Numbered from the stretch's first letter, positions 1 to 10,079 are shown. The stretch: DNA of 64,000 bases from Clostridium homopropionicum DSM 5847 (GCF_001263795.1 NZ_LHUR01000013.1:110478-174477), one strand, 5' to 3'. A program made the numbers and translations. The notes: a model not told the origin generated them from the sequence alone.

Positions 1-39
1 AAAGGGACTAAATTCACTGTTTGCATACCTTTAAAATAA
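1..39 (+). CDS. 3' end of a sensor histidine kinase, probably PhoR (partial)
   Basis: Frame 1 reads KGTKFTVCIPLK and then stops. This is the usual last beta strand of a HATPase_c domain (G-x-x-F-x-V-x-I-P). Only the final 12 codons are in the window. A histidine kinase directly upstream of a pst operon fits the phosphate sensor PhoR, but the identity comes from context, not from the fragment itself. Confidence 0.55.
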   Translation, partial: KGTKFTVCIPLK

Positions 40-124
40 ATGATTTTATTTTTAAATCCATATAATATCTTAAATCCACGAATACTATTATTGAATAAGG
101 AAAAAATATTTTAAGGTATTACTG

Positions 125-157
125 ATGTTAATTTTAATTAACATTAGTATAATACTA
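125..157 (+). promoter_or_regulatory. Palindromes and -10 box upstream of pstS (candidate Pho-regulated promoter)
   Basis: A perfect inverted repeat with 9-base arms (125-133 and 136-144, ATGTTAATT / AATTAACAT) is followed directly by a second perfect palindrome, TAGTATAATACTA (145-157). The second one contains TATAAT (148-153). No good -35 lies 17 bases upstream; that place is taken by the first palindrome, as expected for an activator-dependent promoter. PhoP/PhoB control is inferred from the gene downstream. Confidence 0.45.
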
Positions 158-235
158 GGTTAACTTTTCTAAAGTAATATAATAATTGTGATGATTAATT
201 GAAAATGTTACATAATCGAATGGAGGGTTTTTTGG

Positions 236-1153
236 ATGAAAAGAAAATCAATAAAAATGATAGTTGCAGCTTTAGCAATTACTCTTATAGGAGGAGCTTT
301 GGTAGGTTGTGGAAGCAGTAATGCAAAAAAAGACGATACTGCTAAAACTCAGACAGCAGAAAATAAGGTAGAAGAAGTAAGTGGTTCTATTACTGCATCA
401 GGATCAACAGCATTACAACCACTAGCAAAAGCAGCAGCTGATATGTTTATGCAAAAGAACACTAAAGCTCAAATAAATATCCAAGGTGGTGGAAGTGGTA
501 CTGGACTTTCACAAGTTGCATCTGGAGCTGTACAAATAGGGAATTCTGACGTACCAGCGGAAGATAAAATTAAGGAAGCAGATGTACTTAAACAACTTAT
601 AGACCACAAGGTGTGCGGAATTGGTTTTGCAATGGTAGTTAACAAAGAAGTAAAAGTTGATTCTTTAACAAAACAACAAATACAAGATATATTTACAGGA
701 AAAATAACTAACTGGAAACAAGTTGGTGGAGATGATCTTAAAATAGAAGTAATAAATAGAGGAAAATCTTCAGGTACTAGAGCAACATTTATTTCAACTG
801 TAATGGATAAAAAATCTGAGGCAGATGGTTTAGGAACAGTACAAGATTCAAGTGGAGCAGTTCAAAAATCAATCGAAGCTACAAAAGGTTCAATATCTTA
901 CTTAGCATTATCTTATTTTGTAAATGAAGAAGCTAAAAAGGGTATGAAGTTATTAAAAATTGATGGAGTAGAGCCTACTTATGAAAATATTGCTGCAGGA
1001 AAATATCCTTTCTGGTCTTTTGAACACATGTATACTAAAGGGGAACCTACAGGTTTAACAAAAGCTTTCCTTGATTACATGGCATCTGATGATGTTAAAG
1101 CTATAATAAAGAGTCAAGGTTATATTTCAGCAAGTGAGCTAAAAGCACAATAA
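236..1153 (+). CDS. pstS: Phosphate ABC transporter substrate-binding lipoprotein PstS
   Basis: Captures phosphate outside the membrane and delivers it to PstCA. The 305-residue product has a lipoprotein signal (basic start, hydrophobic core, lipobox LVGC with Cys25 as the lipidated residue), then a charged linker and a type II periplasmic-binding fold. Phosphate-loop motifs are visible: SGSTALQPL near residue 57, GGGSGTGLSQV near 85, and KSSGTRATF near 177. The start is set by GGAGGG at 222-227. It is the first gene of pstSCAB-phoU, and a stem-loop follows it, which may keep PstS in excess over the membrane subunits. Phosphate starvation control is expected from the family. Confidence 0.96.
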   Translation: MKRKSIKMIVAALAITLIGGALVGCGSSNAKKDDTAKTQTAENKVEEVSGSITASGSTALQPLAKAAADMFMQKNTKAQINIQGGGSGTGLSQVASGAVQIGNSDVPAEDKIKEADVLKQLIDHKVCGIGFAMVVNKEVKVDSLTKQQIQDIFTGKITNWKQVGGDDLKIEVINRGKSSGTRATFISTVMDKKSEADGLGTVQDSSGAVQKSIEATKGSISYLALSYFVNEEAKKGMKLLKIDGVEPTYENIAAGKYPFWSFEHMYTKGEPTGLTKAFLDYMASDDVKAIIKSQGYISASELKAQ

Positions 1154-1173
1154 AAATAAGTAAATAACAAAGG

Positions 1174-1198
1174 CTAGTTGTGGCTTTTTCACAACTGG
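1174..1198 (+). terminator. Stem-loop between pstS and pstC (partial terminator or mRNA-stabilising hairpin)
   Basis: Arms 1174-1182 and 1190-1198 pair over nine bases with one wobble around a seven-base loop. There is no strong T-run directly after it, and pstC follows within 40 bases. Attenuation or 3'-end protection of pstS mRNA is therefore more likely than full termination. Confidence 0.5.
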
Positions 1199-1237
1199 TC
1201 TTAGTTTGTTTTAAAAAATATGTAATATGGAGTAGGT

Positions 1238-2131
1238 ATGATGAATAAAAACAGTAAGCTGAACAGAATTAAGAACGAATATATCGGTAGAACTTTTTCT
1301 ACTATTTGTGGATATTTAATTGTAATATTAACATTAGCAATTATATTTTTCGTAGCTTCAAAAGGACTTACTACTTTTATAAAAGATGGACATTCTTTAG
1401 TGAAATTTTTATTTAATGCAGAATGGAAACCTGATGCGGAAATACCTAAATTTGGTGCATTAATATTTTTATTAGGTTCAACAGCAGTTTCGGTTGGTGC
1501 TGTGATAATTAGTGCACCAATCAGTATAGCATTAGCTATTTTTATGAATTTAATTTCACCAAAATTAGGATCAAGAGTTCTCCAACCTGCCATGGAATTA
1601 TTTGTGGGAATTCCTTCAGTTGTATATGGTTGGATAGGAATAACAATATTGGTACCAGCATTAAAAGCTGCATTTGGAGGTATAGGATTTAGTTTAATTG
1701 CAGGAATACTGGTTTTAAGTATAATGATTCTTCCTACAATAACTAGTATCGCTTCAGATGCAATTAAAACAATACCAAGACAATACATAGAAGCTTCCTA
1801 TGGACTAGGAGCTACTCGTTGGCAAACAATTGTTAAAGTAATTGTGCCAGCTGCAAAAAACGGAATTTTAACAGGAGTAGTACTTGGAATTGCAAGAGCC
1901 TTTGGTGAAGCCTTGGCTGTACAAATGGTTATAGGAAACTCTATTAAAATCCCACAAGGTATATACGATACAACCTCAACTTTAACTAGTATCATTACAA
2001 TGGATATGGCAAATACTATATTTGGAAGTGAATGGAATAATGCCTTATGGTCCTTATCATTTTTATTACTAGTAGTTTCATTCATTTTTATATTAATAAT
2101 AAGAGCCATTGGAAAAAGAGGTGAAGTATAA
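1238..2131 (+). CDS. pstC: Phosphate ABC transporter permease PstC
   Basis: One of the two membrane channel subunits of the Pst importer. The 297-residue product has about six hydrophobic segments. Its cytoplasmic coupling loop contains the binding-protein-dependent permease signature EASYGLGATRWQT (about residues 187-199), followed by GIARAFGEALAVQM, which is characteristic of PstC. It begins with a double ATG after GGAG. Its stop overlaps the pstA start by one base, so the two permeases are probably translationally coupled. Confidence 0.96.
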   Translation: MMNKNSKLNRIKNEYIGRTFSTICGYLIVILTLAIIFFVASKGLTTFIKDGHSLVKFLFNAEWKPDAEIPKFGALIFLLGSTAVSVGAVIISAPISIALAIFMNLISPKLGSRVLQPAMELFVGIPSVVYGWIGITILVPALKAAFGGIGFSLIAGILVLSIMILPTITSIASDAIKTIPRQYIEASYGLGATRWQTIVKVIVPAAKNGILTGVVLGIARAFGEALAVQMVIGNSIKIPQGIYDTTSTLTSIITMDMANTIFGSEWNNALWSLSFLLLVVSFIFILIIRAIGKRGEV

Positions 2132-2997
2132 TGAATTCTAAACAAAAGGACAAATTAGCAACTATAATTTTATATATTATTTCAGCCTTTGTAGTTCTAT
2201 TATTGGTAAGTTTGATTTCTCTAATTTTATTCAAAGGAAGACATTGGATAAATCCTAAATTTCTTTTTGGAATACCGTCTATACAAGCAGGTGGAGGTAT
2301 AGGACTTCACTTATTTAATTCTTTTTATATGCTTATAATTTCATTAATTATTACAGTACCTTTAGGAGTTGGTGCGGGAATATATTTATCTGAATATGCA
2401 AAGGAAGGGAAAATGCTTAATATAATTCGTTTGTGTATTGAAACTATGGCATCTCTTCCATCAATTGTAGTTGGACTATTTGGATTATTGATCTTTGTAA
2501 ATATGACTGGTTGGGGATATTCAATAATCTCAGGTGCCTTAGCAATTACAATATTGAATCTTCCAGCAATGACTAGGGTTAGTGAAACCTCTATAACTGA
2601 AGCTGCCAAGAAAGTTAAGGAAGCTAGTTTAGGCTTAGGTGCAACTCAATGGCAGACAATTAGAAAAGTAATATTACCGTCAGCTATACCACAAATTCTT
2701 ACAGGGATTATTCTAGCTGCTGGAAGGATATTTGGGGAAGCTGCAGCTTTGCTGTATACAGCAGGTATGAGTGCTCCGGTAGTACATATTAGTGATGGAT
2801 CTGCATTTAATATTTTTAGACCTGCAGAAACTTTAGCTGTTTATATATGGCAACTTAATTCAGAAGGAGTAGTCCCAGATGCTAGTAAAATAGCAAATGG
2901 TGCTTCCGCAGTATTAATAGTAATGGTACTATTGTTCAATATATTTGCTAGAATGATAGGAAAGAAAATATACGAAAGATATGCAGGAACTAAATAA
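2131..2997 (+). CDS. pstA: Phosphate ABC transporter permease PstA
   Basis: Second membrane subunit of the phosphate importer, 288 residues with six predicted membrane segments. The coupling-loop motif EASLGLGATQWQT (about 166-178) and the following GRIFGEAAALLYTAG block are typical of PstA. It overlaps pstC by one base (TAATG) and lies 12 bases before pstB, so pstSCAB reads as one operon. Confidence 0.96.
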   Translation: MNSKQKDKLATIILYIISAFVVLLLVSLISLILFKGRHWINPKFLFGIPSIQAGGGIGLHLFNSFYMLIISLIITVPLGVGAGIYLSEYAKEGKMLNIIRLCIETMASLPSIVVGLFGLLIFVNMTGWGYSIISGALAITILNLPAMTRVSETSITEAAKKVKEASLGLGATQWQTIRKVILPSAIPQILTGIILAAGRIFGEAAALLYTAGMSAPVVHISDGSAFNIFRPAETLAVYIWQLNSEGVVPDASKIANGASAVLIVMVLLFNIFARMIGKKIYERYAGTK

Positions 2998-3009
2998 GGA
3001 GGATGCAAT

Positions 3010-3762
3010 ATGAACATAATTGAAGTAAAGAATTTAAATTTATTTTATGGAAGTAAGCAAGCATTAAATAATGTTAATCTGGAAATACAAAAACATGCAG
3101 TAACTGCATTTATAGGGCCTTCAGGATGCGGAAAATCAACATTTTTAAGATGTGTTAATAGGATGAATGACTTAATTGAATCAGTAAAAATTGACGGAGA
3201 AATAATTTATGAAGGCAAAAATATATTATCATCTGATTATGATGTTATTGAATTGAGAAAAAAAGTAGGAATGGTTTTTCAAAGTCCCAATCCATTTCCA
3301 ATGAGTATTTATGATAATATTGCTTATGGTCCAAGAATACATGGTATTAAGAGCAAAGCAAAGCTAGATGAAATTGTTGAAAAAAGTTTAAAAGGAGCAG
3401 TACTTTGGGAAGAAGTAAAAGATAGATTAAAAAAGAGTGCTTTAGGCTTATCTGGAGGTCAACAACAAAGATTATGCATTGCAAGAACTTTAGCGGTTGA
3501 ACCAGAGGTTATTCTAATGGATGAGCCTACATCTGCATTAGACCCTATTTCAACTCTTAAAATTGAAGAGTTAATGGATGAATTAAAAAAAGATTATACT
3601 GTAGTTATTGTTACCCACAATATGCAGCAAGCTGGAAGAATATCTGATAACACAGCATTCTTTTATAATGGTATAATAGTAGAGTCAGGTAAAACAGAGG
3701 ATATTTTCTACAAACCGAAGGATAAAAGAACAGAAGATTATATCACTGGTAGATTTGGTTAA
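3010..3762 (+). CDS. pstB: Phosphate ABC transporter ATPase PstB
   Basis: ATPase that energises the PstCA channel on the cytoplasmic side. All ABC motifs are readable in 250 residues: Walker [10 protein letters not shown] (36-44), Q-loop Q91, signature LSGGQQQR (147-154), Walker B VILMDEP (167-173), and an H-loop histidine in VTHNMQQA. The sequence [14 protein letters not shown] after the Q-loop is diagnostic of PstB. AGGAGGATGC precedes the ATG. Confidence 0.97.
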   Translation: MNIIEVKNLNLFYGSKQALNNVNLEIQKHAVTAFIGPSGCGKSTFLRCVNRMNDLIESVKIDGEIIYEGKNILSSDYDVIELRKKVGMVFQSPNPFPMSIYDNIAYGPRIHGIKSKAKLDEIVEKSLKGAVLWEEVKDRLKKSALGLSGGQQQRLCIARTLAVEPEVILMDEPTSALDPISTLKIEELMDELKKDYTVVIVTHNMQQAGRISDNTAFFYNGIIVESGKTEDIFYKPKDKRTEDYITGRFG

Positions 3763-3807
3763 TAATATTTGAATAAATAAAAATTTATAAAACAGGATGG
3801 TGTGTTT

Positions 3808-4467
3808 ATGTCTGCAAGAAAAGTATTTGAAATGGAATTAAACGAACTTCATAATCATATTTTGAGAATGGGAAGTGTAGTAGAAAAGCAGATTCATTTA
3901 TGCATAAAGTCTTTAGCTGAGCAAAACGTGGAACTTGCTGAAGAAGTTATAAAAAATGATGATATAGTTGATAAATTAATGAAAGAAATTGAAAATAAAA
4001 GTATTAAGCTAATTGCTATGCAGCAGCCAATAGCAACAGACTTAAGATTTATATTTACATGTATAAATCTAGTAACTGATTTAGAAAGAATGGCTGATCA
4101 CGCTGTGGATATTGCAAAAATAACAAGAAGATTAAAAGACGAAGTATACATTAAACAATTAGTATTCATACCTGAGATGGGTGAAATTGTAAGTGCTATG
4201 ATAAGGGATGGATTAGATGCATATGTGGAAAGAGATTTAGAAAAGGCATATGAAGTGTCTAGAAGAGATGATATTATAGATAAGCTTTATAAGAATATAT
4301 TTATAGAAATGATATCAGTGATGACTAAAGATAATACTAAGATTGAACAAGCTACGCAGTTTATACTTGCAGGTAAATTTTTAGAAAGAATCGCAGATCA
4401 TGTTACAAATATATGCGAATGGACAATTTATATTGTAACTGGAGATCAAATTGACTTAAATGAATAA
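3808..4467 (+). CDS. phoU: Phosphate signalling protein PhoU
   Basis: Cytoplasmic all-helical protein that links the Pst transporter to the PhoR kinase and restrains phosphate uptake. Two three-helix PhoU repeats each carry the metal-binding pattern: DLERMADHAVDIAK in the first and FLERIADHVTNIC in the second. I prefer ATG 3808 (219 residues, the usual PhoU length) over GTG 3802, because the AGGATGG box at 3794-3800 is well spaced only for the ATG. It is the last gene of the pst operon and a terminator follows. Confidence 0.95.
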   Translation: MSARKVFEMELNELHNHILRMGSVVEKQIHLCIKSLAEQNVELAEEVIKNDDIVDKLMKEIENKSIKLIAMQQPIATDLRFIFTCINLVTDLERMADHAVDIAKITRRLKDEVYIKQLVFIPEMGEIVSAMIRDGLDAYVERDLEKAYEVSRRDDIIDKLYKNIFIEMISVMTKDNTKIEQATQFILAGKFLERIADHVTNICEWTIYIVTGDQIDLNE

Positions 4468-4505
4468 CTGCTGCATAATATAAATTAATATATGTATTAT
4501 TGATG

Positions 4506-4529
4506 AAACAGCCTTAAATGGCTGTTTTT
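4506..4529 (+). terminator. Rho-independent terminator after phoU
   Basis: Eight-base perfect stem AAACAGCC / GGCTGTTT with a six-base loop and a T-run. It ends the pst operon. Confidence 0.85.
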
Positions 4530-4582
4530 AAATTTGTATAAATGGTATGAATCAAGAGATTAAATAATTACTTTGTCTAAAC

Positions 4583-4612
4583 TTGACGTAATAATATTAT
4601 TAATGATAAGAT
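4583..4612 (+). promoter_or_regulatory. Sigma-A promoter for the DUF512-der-gpsA operon
   Basis: TTGACG (4583-4588), an 18-base spacer and TAAGAT (4607-4612) lie 44 bases upstream of the ATG at 4656. Confidence 0.6.
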
Positions 4613-4655
4613 ATTTTAATGAGCTAACATTTGGAAAAATGTATCGGAGGTAAAA

Positions 4656-5996
4656 ATGCTTAATAAAATTTCAAAAGTATTGTCTGGGAGCATTGCAGAA
4701 GAAGTAGGAATTGAAGAGGGAGATATTCTAATAAGTATTAATGGCTCAGAAGTAAAAGATATTATTGACTATAAATACCTAATTTCTGATGAATTTATAG
4801 TTTTAGAAGTTAAAAAACAAAATGAAGAAGTGTGGGAAATCGAGATTGAGAAAGAATACAGTGAAGAAATCGGTATAGAGTTTGCTGATCCTATGATGGA
4901 TAAACCAAGAAATTGCCATAACAAATGTATTTTTTGTTTCATTGATCAGCTTCCAGAAGGAATGAGAGAGACTTTATATTTTAAGGATGATGATTCAAGA
5001 TTATCATTTTTACAAGGTAATTTTATCACTATGACTAATATGAGTGATGAAGATATAGATAGAATAATAAAATATAGAATCAGTCCAATTAATGTCTCTG
5101 TACATAGTACCACACCTGAAGTTAGATGTAGAATGATGAATAATAGATTTGCAGGAAACATATACAATAGACTTAAAAAACTTGCAGATGCAAAGATTAA
5201 TATGAACTGTCAGATTGTTGTATGCCCTGGGTATAACGATGGAAGTGAACTTGTAAAAACAATTGAAGATCTATTTAAATTATATCCATATGTAAGCAAT
5301 GTAGCTGCTGTTCCTATAGGAGTTACAAAATTTAGAGAAGAAAAAAATTTAGTAAAACTCAAACTTTTCGATAAAGAAAGTGCGACTGCAGAAATTGATA
5401 CTATAAGTAAACTTCAAGACAAATACTTTAATAGAGTAGGTCATCCTTTTGTTAGATTATCAGATGAATTCTACATTTTAGCCGAAAAAGAAATACCTGA
5501 AACAGGATTCTATAATGGATTTGAACAATTAGAAGATGGAGTAGGAGTTGTAAGGTTATTTAGAAATAATATTGAATCTTCACTTAATAAACTAGATAAA
5601 AAATTAAAAGGTAGCTTTACAATAATAACTGGAACTTTAGCATATAAAGAAATATTTGATGCGGCTCAAAAGATTATGGGCGAAAATAAGAATATAAAAA
5701 TTGATGTTAGGAAAATAATAAATAATTTTTTTGGCAACACTATAACTGTTACAGGGCTGTTAACAGGTAAAGATATAATTGAGCAATTAAAAGATTTTCA
5801 GCTTGAAAATTACATTATATTGCCAGATAATATGTTTAGAAAAGGATATGAGCTCTCTAATAATAAAGAACTTATTATGCTTGACGATATTACTGTTGAT
5901 GCCTTAGAGAAGATACTTAATAGAAAAATTATTGTATGTGATTATACAGGAGAAGATTTTATTGATATTATAAATGAACACTGTAAGGAGGATTAA
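4656..5996 (+). CDS. PDZ-radical SAM protein, DUF512 family
   Basis: 446 residues. An N-terminal PDZ-like segment (about 1-60, [21 protein letters not shown]) is followed by a radical SAM-type cluster with Cys87, Cys91 and Cys94 in the order C-x3-C-x2-C, and then by a C-terminal DUF512 region. The family is conserved in clostridia next to der, but its reaction is not established, so I give no function beyond a likely 4Fe-4S/SAM enzyme. It starts after CGGAGG and lies two bases before the der ATG. That tight spacing suggests coupling with ribosome assembly genes. Confidence 0.85.
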   Translation: MLNKISKVLSGSIAEEVGIEEGDILISINGSEVKDIIDYKYLISDEFIVLEVKKQNEEVWEIEIEKEYSEEIGIEFADPMMDKPRNCHNKCIFCFIDQLPEGMRETLYFKDDDSRLSFLQGNFITMTNMSDEDIDRIIKYRISPINVSVHSTTPEVRCRMMNNRFAGNIYNRLKKLADAKINMNCQIVVCPGYNDGSELVKTIEDLFKLYPYVSNVAAVPIGVTKFREEKNLVKLKLFDKESATAEIDTISKLQDKYFNRVGHPFVRLSDEFYILAEKEIPETGFYNGFEQLEDGVGVVRLFRNNIESSLNKLDKKLKGSFTIITGTLAYKEIFDAAQKIMGENKNIKIDVRKIINNFFGNTITVTGLLTGKDIIEQLKDFQLENYIILPDNMFRKGYELSNNKELIMLDDITVDALEKILNRKIIVCDYTGEDFIDIINEHCKED

Positions 5997-5998
5997 AG

Positions 5999-7315
5999 AT
6001 GGGTAAACCTTTAGTTGCAATAGTGGGAAGGCCTAATGTAGGGAAGTCCACTTTGTTTAATAAATTAGCGGGAAAAAGAATAGCTATTGTAGATGACCAG
6101 CCAGGAGTAACTAGAGATAGGATTTATGCAGAGGCTGAATGGCTAAACAAAAAGTTTACTATCATAGATACAGGCGGAATTGAACCTGAAAGTGAAGATG
6201 TAATAGTCTCTCAAATGAGAAGGCAGGCTCAAATTGCTATTGAAATGGCTGACGTTGTTGTTTTTTTAGTTGATGGTAAACAAGGGTTGACTGACTCTGA
6301 TAATGAAGTTGCTCAAATGCTTAGAAAAGCACAAAAGTCAGTGGTGATTGTTGTAAATAAAATTGATAATAGAAACTATGATGATAATATTTATGAATTT
6401 TATAATTTGGGCATTGGTCAGCCTATACCTATTTCAGCTTCACAAGGATTAGGACTAGGCGATATGCTTGATGAAATAGTATCAAAATTCTCAAATAAAG
6501 AATATACAGATGAGCAAGAAGAACACGTAAGATTAGCTATAGTTGGCAAGCCAAATGTTGGTAAGTCATCTTTAATTAATAAATTGCTAGGAGAAGAAAA
6601 ACATATAGTAAGCAATATTCCTGGAACAACTCGAGATGCAGTAGACAGCTATTTAGAGAATGAAATAGGCAAGTTTATTTTAGTCGATACAGCTGGACTT
6701 AGAAAGAAGAGTAAAATAAAAGAACAGATAGAAAGATACAGTGCTGTAAGAACCTTAGCGGCAATTGAAAATGCAGATGTTTGTGTTTTGATTATTGATG
6801 CAGAACAAGGGGTTACTGAACAGGATGAAAAAATAATTGGATTTGCCCATGATAATAATAAGGCAATAATGATTGTAGTAAATAAGTGGGATTTGATCGA
6901 AAAAGATGATAAAACAATGAAAAAGTTTAAAGATATAATTAGTGAAAAATTATCATTTTTATCTTATGCCGAGTATTTATTTATCTCAGCGAAAACTGGT
7001 CAAAGAGTGAATAGAGTATTGACTTTAGCTAAAGAATGCTATGAAAATTATTGTAAAAGGGTTAAAACTGGAGTACTTAATGAAGTTATAAGTAAAGCAG
7101 TTATGATGAAGGAGCCTCCAATAGTTGGGGTAAATCGACTTAAGATTTACTATGTGACCCAAGTAACAATAAAGCCACCGACTTTTATATTCTTCGTGAA
7201 TAATCCTGAGTTATTACATTTCTCATATAAAAGATACTTAGAAAATCAATTAAGGGAAAGCTTTAATTTTTCGGGAACTGGAATAAAGCTAGAATTTAGA
7301 GAAAGGAAGGAATAG
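5999..7315 (+). CDS. der: Ribosome biogenesis GTPase Der (EngA)
   Basis: Essential double GTPase for maturation of the 50S subunit. The 438-residue product has two G domains in tandem: P-loop GRPNVGKST (10-18) with DTGG and NKID, then P-loop GKPNVGKSS (about 184) with DTAG and NKWD. A C-terminal KH-like domain follows, ending in [11 protein letters not shown]. Length and motif order are those of the family. AAGGAGG precedes the ATG, and the stop is one base before gpsA. Confidence 0.97.
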   Translation: MGKPLVAIVGRPNVGKSTLFNKLAGKRIAIVDDQPGVTRDRIYAEAEWLNKKFTIIDTGGIEPESEDVIVSQMRRQAQIAIEMADVVVFLVDGKQGLTDSDNEVAQMLRKAQKSVVIVVNKIDNRNYDDNIYEFYNLGIGQPIPISASQGLGLGDMLDEIVSKFSNKEYTDEQEEHVRLAIVGKPNVGKSSLINKLLGEEKHIVSNIPGTTRDAVDSYLENEIGKFILVDTAGLRKKSKIKEQIERYSAVRTLAAIENADVCVLIIDAEQGVTEQDEKIIGFAHDNNKAIMIVVNKWDLIEKDDKTMKKFKDIISEKLSFLSYAEYLFISAKTGQRVNRVLTLAKECYENYCKRVKTGVLNEVISKAVMMKEPPIVGVNRLKIYYVTQVTIKPPTFIFFVNNPELLHFSYKRYLENQLRESFNFSGTGIKLEFRERKE

Positions 7316-7316
7316 A

Positions 7317-8309
7317 ATGTCGGATATTTCTTTTATAGGCGGGGGAAGTTTTGGAACAGCATTGAGTATTATGCTAGCAAAGAAAGGATATAAAATAAAT
7401 ATATGGGCTAGAAATGTTGATGTGGTAAATGATATTAATATTAAAAGGGAGAATATTAAATATTTGCCTCATGTAGTAATACCAGTTAATGTTTCTGCTT
7501 TTACAAACTTAGAAGAAGCTATAAGTGATAGTAAAATTGTTGTTATAGCTGTGCCTTCACATGCTGTGAGAGAAATAAGCAGAAAGATAAAGTCCTATAT
7601 AAGTGATGATACAATAATAGTAAATATTGCAAAGGGAATAGAAGAAGATTCTCTTAAAAGGCTTTCAGTTGTAATAGAAGAGGAAATACTTAATAATCCG
7701 GTTGTGGTTTTATCAGGCCCAAGTCATGCTGAAGAAGTAGCATTAGACATTCCTACAACAGTTGTAGTAACCTCTAAAAATATTGAAGTTGCTAAGCAAA
7801 TTCAAGATAAATTCATGACAAATAAATTTAGAATATATACAAATGAAGATATAGTTGGAGTTGAAATTTGTGGTGCTGTAAAAAACATAATTGCATTAGC
7901 TGCAGGTATATCTGACGGTATAGGTTATGGAGACAATACTAAGGCTGCCTTAATGACTAGAGGTATGAGCGAAATAGCTAGAATAGGGCTAAGATTAGGA
8001 GCTAGACAAGAAACTTTCGCAGGACTTGCTGGTATAGGTGATTTAATAGTAACTTGTACTAGTATGCATAGTAGAAACAGAAGAGCAGGTATTCTTATAG
8101 GGAAGGGATATACTTTAGAAAAAGCTTGTAGTGAAATTGGAATGGTTGTTGAGGGAATAAAGGCTTGTAAGGCTTTTTACAATTTAAAGGAACGTTTAGC
8201 AGTATCTATGCCTATTACAGATATTTTATATAAGGTACTTTTTGAAGGAATGGATCCTAAGTATGGAGTCTATGAACTTATGTCAAGAGACAAAAAAGAT
8301 GAAATGTAA
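7317..8309 (+). CDS. gpsA: Glycerol-3-phosphate dehydrogenase (NAD(P)+) GpsA
   Basis: Makes sn-glycerol 3-phosphate from dihydroxyacetone phosphate for phospholipid synthesis. The 330-residue product starts with a Rossmann dinucleotide motif, GGGSFGTA (8-15), then has [10 protein letters not shown] and the catalytic-lysine block [12 protein letters not shown]. The C-terminal helical domain contains [12 protein letters not shown]. It is cotranscribed with der, and an unusually long perfect terminator ends the operon. Confidence 0.96.
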   Translation: MSDISFIGGGSFGTALSIMLAKKGYKINIWARNVDVVNDINIKRENIKYLPHVVIPVNVSAFTNLEEAISDSKIVVIAVPSHAVREISRKIKSYISDDTIIVNIAKGIEEDSLKRLSVVIEEEILNNPVVVLSGPSHAEEVALDIPTTVVVTSKNIEVAKQIQDKFMTNKFRIYTNEDIVGVEICGAVKNIIALAAGISDGIGYGDNTKAALMTRGMSEIARIGLRLGARQETFAGLAGIGDLIVTCTSMHSRNRRAGILIGKGYTLEKACSEIGMVVEGIKACKAFYNLKERLAVSMPITDILYKVLFEGMDPKYGVYELMSRDKKDEM

Positions 8310-8310
8310 A

Positions 8311-8364
8311 AAATAATTAAAGTCAGTTAATTTCAAGTAATTAACTGACTTTAATTATTTTTTT
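8311..8364 (+). terminator. Long perfect terminator after gpsA
   Basis: Arms 8311-8330 and 8341-8360 are perfectly complementary over 20 bases with a ten-base loop and end in seven Ts. With an A-run on the left it could also act in the other direction. Confidence 0.9.
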
Positions 8365-8365
8365 G

Positions 8366-8396
8366 TAATATTTTAATAAATCTCGAAGTATATATG
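8366..8396 (+). promoter_or_regulatory. Possible sigma-E promoter of spoIVA
   Basis: TAATATT (8366-8372) fits the sigma-E -35 pattern (KMATATT). The candidate -10, TATATATG (8389-8396), is a poor match and the spacing is two bases long. The call rests mainly on spoIVA being a known mother-cell gene. Confidence 0.3.
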
Positions 8397-8433
8397 TAGT
8401 GTTAATAATAACTAACAGGTAGGAGGGTTTACT

Positions 8434-9912
8434 TTGGAGAACTTTAACATATACAAGGACATAGCAGAAAGAACTCAAGGAGACATATATGTAGGAGTCG
8501 TTGGTCCTGTAAGAACTGGAAAGTCAACATTTATAAAGAGGTTCATGGAACTAATGGTAATTCCTAATATAGAAAATACTTATAAAAAACAAAGGGCACA
8601 AGATGAACTTCCACAAAGTGCATCAGGGAAGTCTATTCATACTACAGAGCCAAAATTTATTCCAAATGAAGCTATTGAAATTGATTTAAATGGAGGAACA
8701 AAATTTAAGGTTAGAATGGTAGATTGTGTAGGGTATATAGTAAAAGCTGCATTAGGGTATGCTGAAGGGGAACAGCCTAAAATGGTTTCAACTCCTTGGT
8801 ATGATCATGAAATTCCATTTGAAGAAGCTGCAGAAATAGGAACAAAAAAGGTTATTAACGAACATTCAACAATTGGAATTTTAGTAACAACAGATGGAAG
8901 TATCACAGGAATAAATAGAGAAGATTATGTAGAAGCTGAAGAGAGAGTTGTAAATGAACTTAAAACTATTAAGAAGCCTTTTGTGATAATATTAAACTCT
9001 AGAAATCATAATTCTCAAGAGACTTTAGAACTTGCAAGCACTCTACAAGAAAAATATGATGTACCGGTTCAATCTATGGATATAGCTAATATGAAAGAGA
9101 CAGATATTACGAATGTTTTTGATAGAGTTCTAAAAGAATTCCCTATAAAAGAGATAAATATAGATATGCCAGAATGGATAGAAAAACTTGAAATCACTCA
9201 TTGGCTTAAAGATAATTTTATGGGTGTAGTTAAAGATATGTGTAATAACATATATAGAGTTAGAGATGTTAAGGGATTTTTAGATAATTTAGTAAATGTT
9301 GAATTTTTGCAAGATTCTAGAATTAATGAAATTAATATGGGAGAAGGTAATGTTAGATTAGAACTAAGACCTAAGTCAGAATTATTTTACAAGGTTTTAA
9401 GTGAAGTCTGCTGCAGAAATATTGGTGGTGAGAATGAATTACTCAATATTATGAAAGATTTAAGTAAAGCTAAAATTGAGTACGATAAAATATCAGATGC
9501 CTTAAGAGATGTGAGGGAAAAAGGATATGGATTGGTTTCACCTCAATTAAATGAAATGAGATTAGAAGAGCCTGAAATAGTTAGGCAAGGAACTAGGTAT
9601 GGAGTAAAGCTAAAAGCTAGTGCACCATCATTACACCTTATAAAGGCCGATATTCAAGCAGAAATATCACCGATAATGGGAACAGAAAGGGAAAGTGAAG
9701 AATTAGTAAAATCCTTATTAGAGCAATTTGAAAATGACCCTTCAAAGATATGGGAAAGCAATATGTTTGGAAAGTCTTTAGAGGTATTAGTTAAGGATGG
9801 ATTACAAAATAAATTATACAAAATGCCAGAAGATGTTCAAGTTAAAATACAAAGAACTTTAGAGAAAATAATAAATGAGGGCAATGGAGGATTGATTTGC
9901 ATAATTTTATAG
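8434..9912 (+). CDS. spoIVA: Stage IV sporulation protein A, spore coat morphogenetic ATPase
   Basis: Forms the ATP-dependent basement layer of the spore coat around the forespore. The 492-residue product has Walker A GPVRTGKST (24-32), a TRAFAC-like fold with VRMVDCVGY as the Walker B region, and the short hydrophobic C-terminus LICIIL that is typical of SpoIVA and used for contact with SpoVM. The start is TTG 8434, placed by AGGAGGG seven bases before it. It is a single-gene transcript between two terminators. Its membrane anchor gene spoVM is also in this window at 27,942. Confidence 0.97.
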   Translation: MENFNIYKDIAERTQGDIYVGVVGPVRTGKSTFIKRFMELMVIPNIENTYKKQRAQDELPQSASGKSIHTTEPKFIPNEAIEIDLNGGTKFKVRMVDCVGYIVKAALGYAEGEQPKMVSTPWYDHEIPFEEAAEIGTKKVINEHSTIGILVTTDGSITGINREDYVEAEERVVNELKTIKKPFVIILNSRNHNSQETLELASTLQEKYDVPVQSMDIANMKETDITNVFDRVLKEFPIKEINIDMPEWIEKLEITHWLKDNFMGVVKDMCNNIYRVRDVKGFLDNLVNVEFLQDSRINEINMGEGNVRLELRPKSELFYKVLSEVCCRNIGGENELLNIMKDLSKAKIEYDKISDALRDVREKGYGLVSPQLNEMRLEEPEIVRQGTRYGVKLKASAPSLHLIKADIQAEISPIMGTERESEELVKSLLEQFENDPSKIWESNMFGKSLEVLVKDGLQNKLYKMPEDVQVKIQRTLEKIINEGNGGLICIIL

Positions 9913-9924
9913 CTGAATTCTCTG

Positions 9925-9957
9925 ATAACCAATATATAGCGTCTATATATTGGTTAT
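9925..9957 (+). terminator. Terminator after spoIVA
   Basis: Perfect 15-base arms (9925-9939 and 9943-9957) around the three-base loop CGT, followed by a T-rich tail. Confidence 0.85.
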
Positions 9958-10039
9958 TTAATTTTACTAGCTATTTTTTCATAAAATGACATTTATACGA
10001 ATAATAAATAATATTATTGTTATAAAATTTCGCTACGTG

Positions 10040-10068
10040 TTGACAGATAAATATAACTATGCTAATAT
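10040..10068 (+). promoter_or_regulatory. Sigma-A promoter of the purine permease gene
   Basis: TTGACA (10040-10045), exactly 17 bases, then TAATAT (10063-10068). Directly downstream is TCCTTTGTGCTA (10070-10081). The same 12 bases recur at the same offset after the rplS promoter. Confidence 0.8.
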
Positions 10069-10079
10069 TTCCTTTGTGC

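Noticed and set aside
1201..1788. Open frame of 195 codons on the minus strand opposite pstC
   Set aside because: It has no ribosome site or recognisable motif, and the plus strand is clearly pstC, whose membrane-protein codons create long antisense frames.
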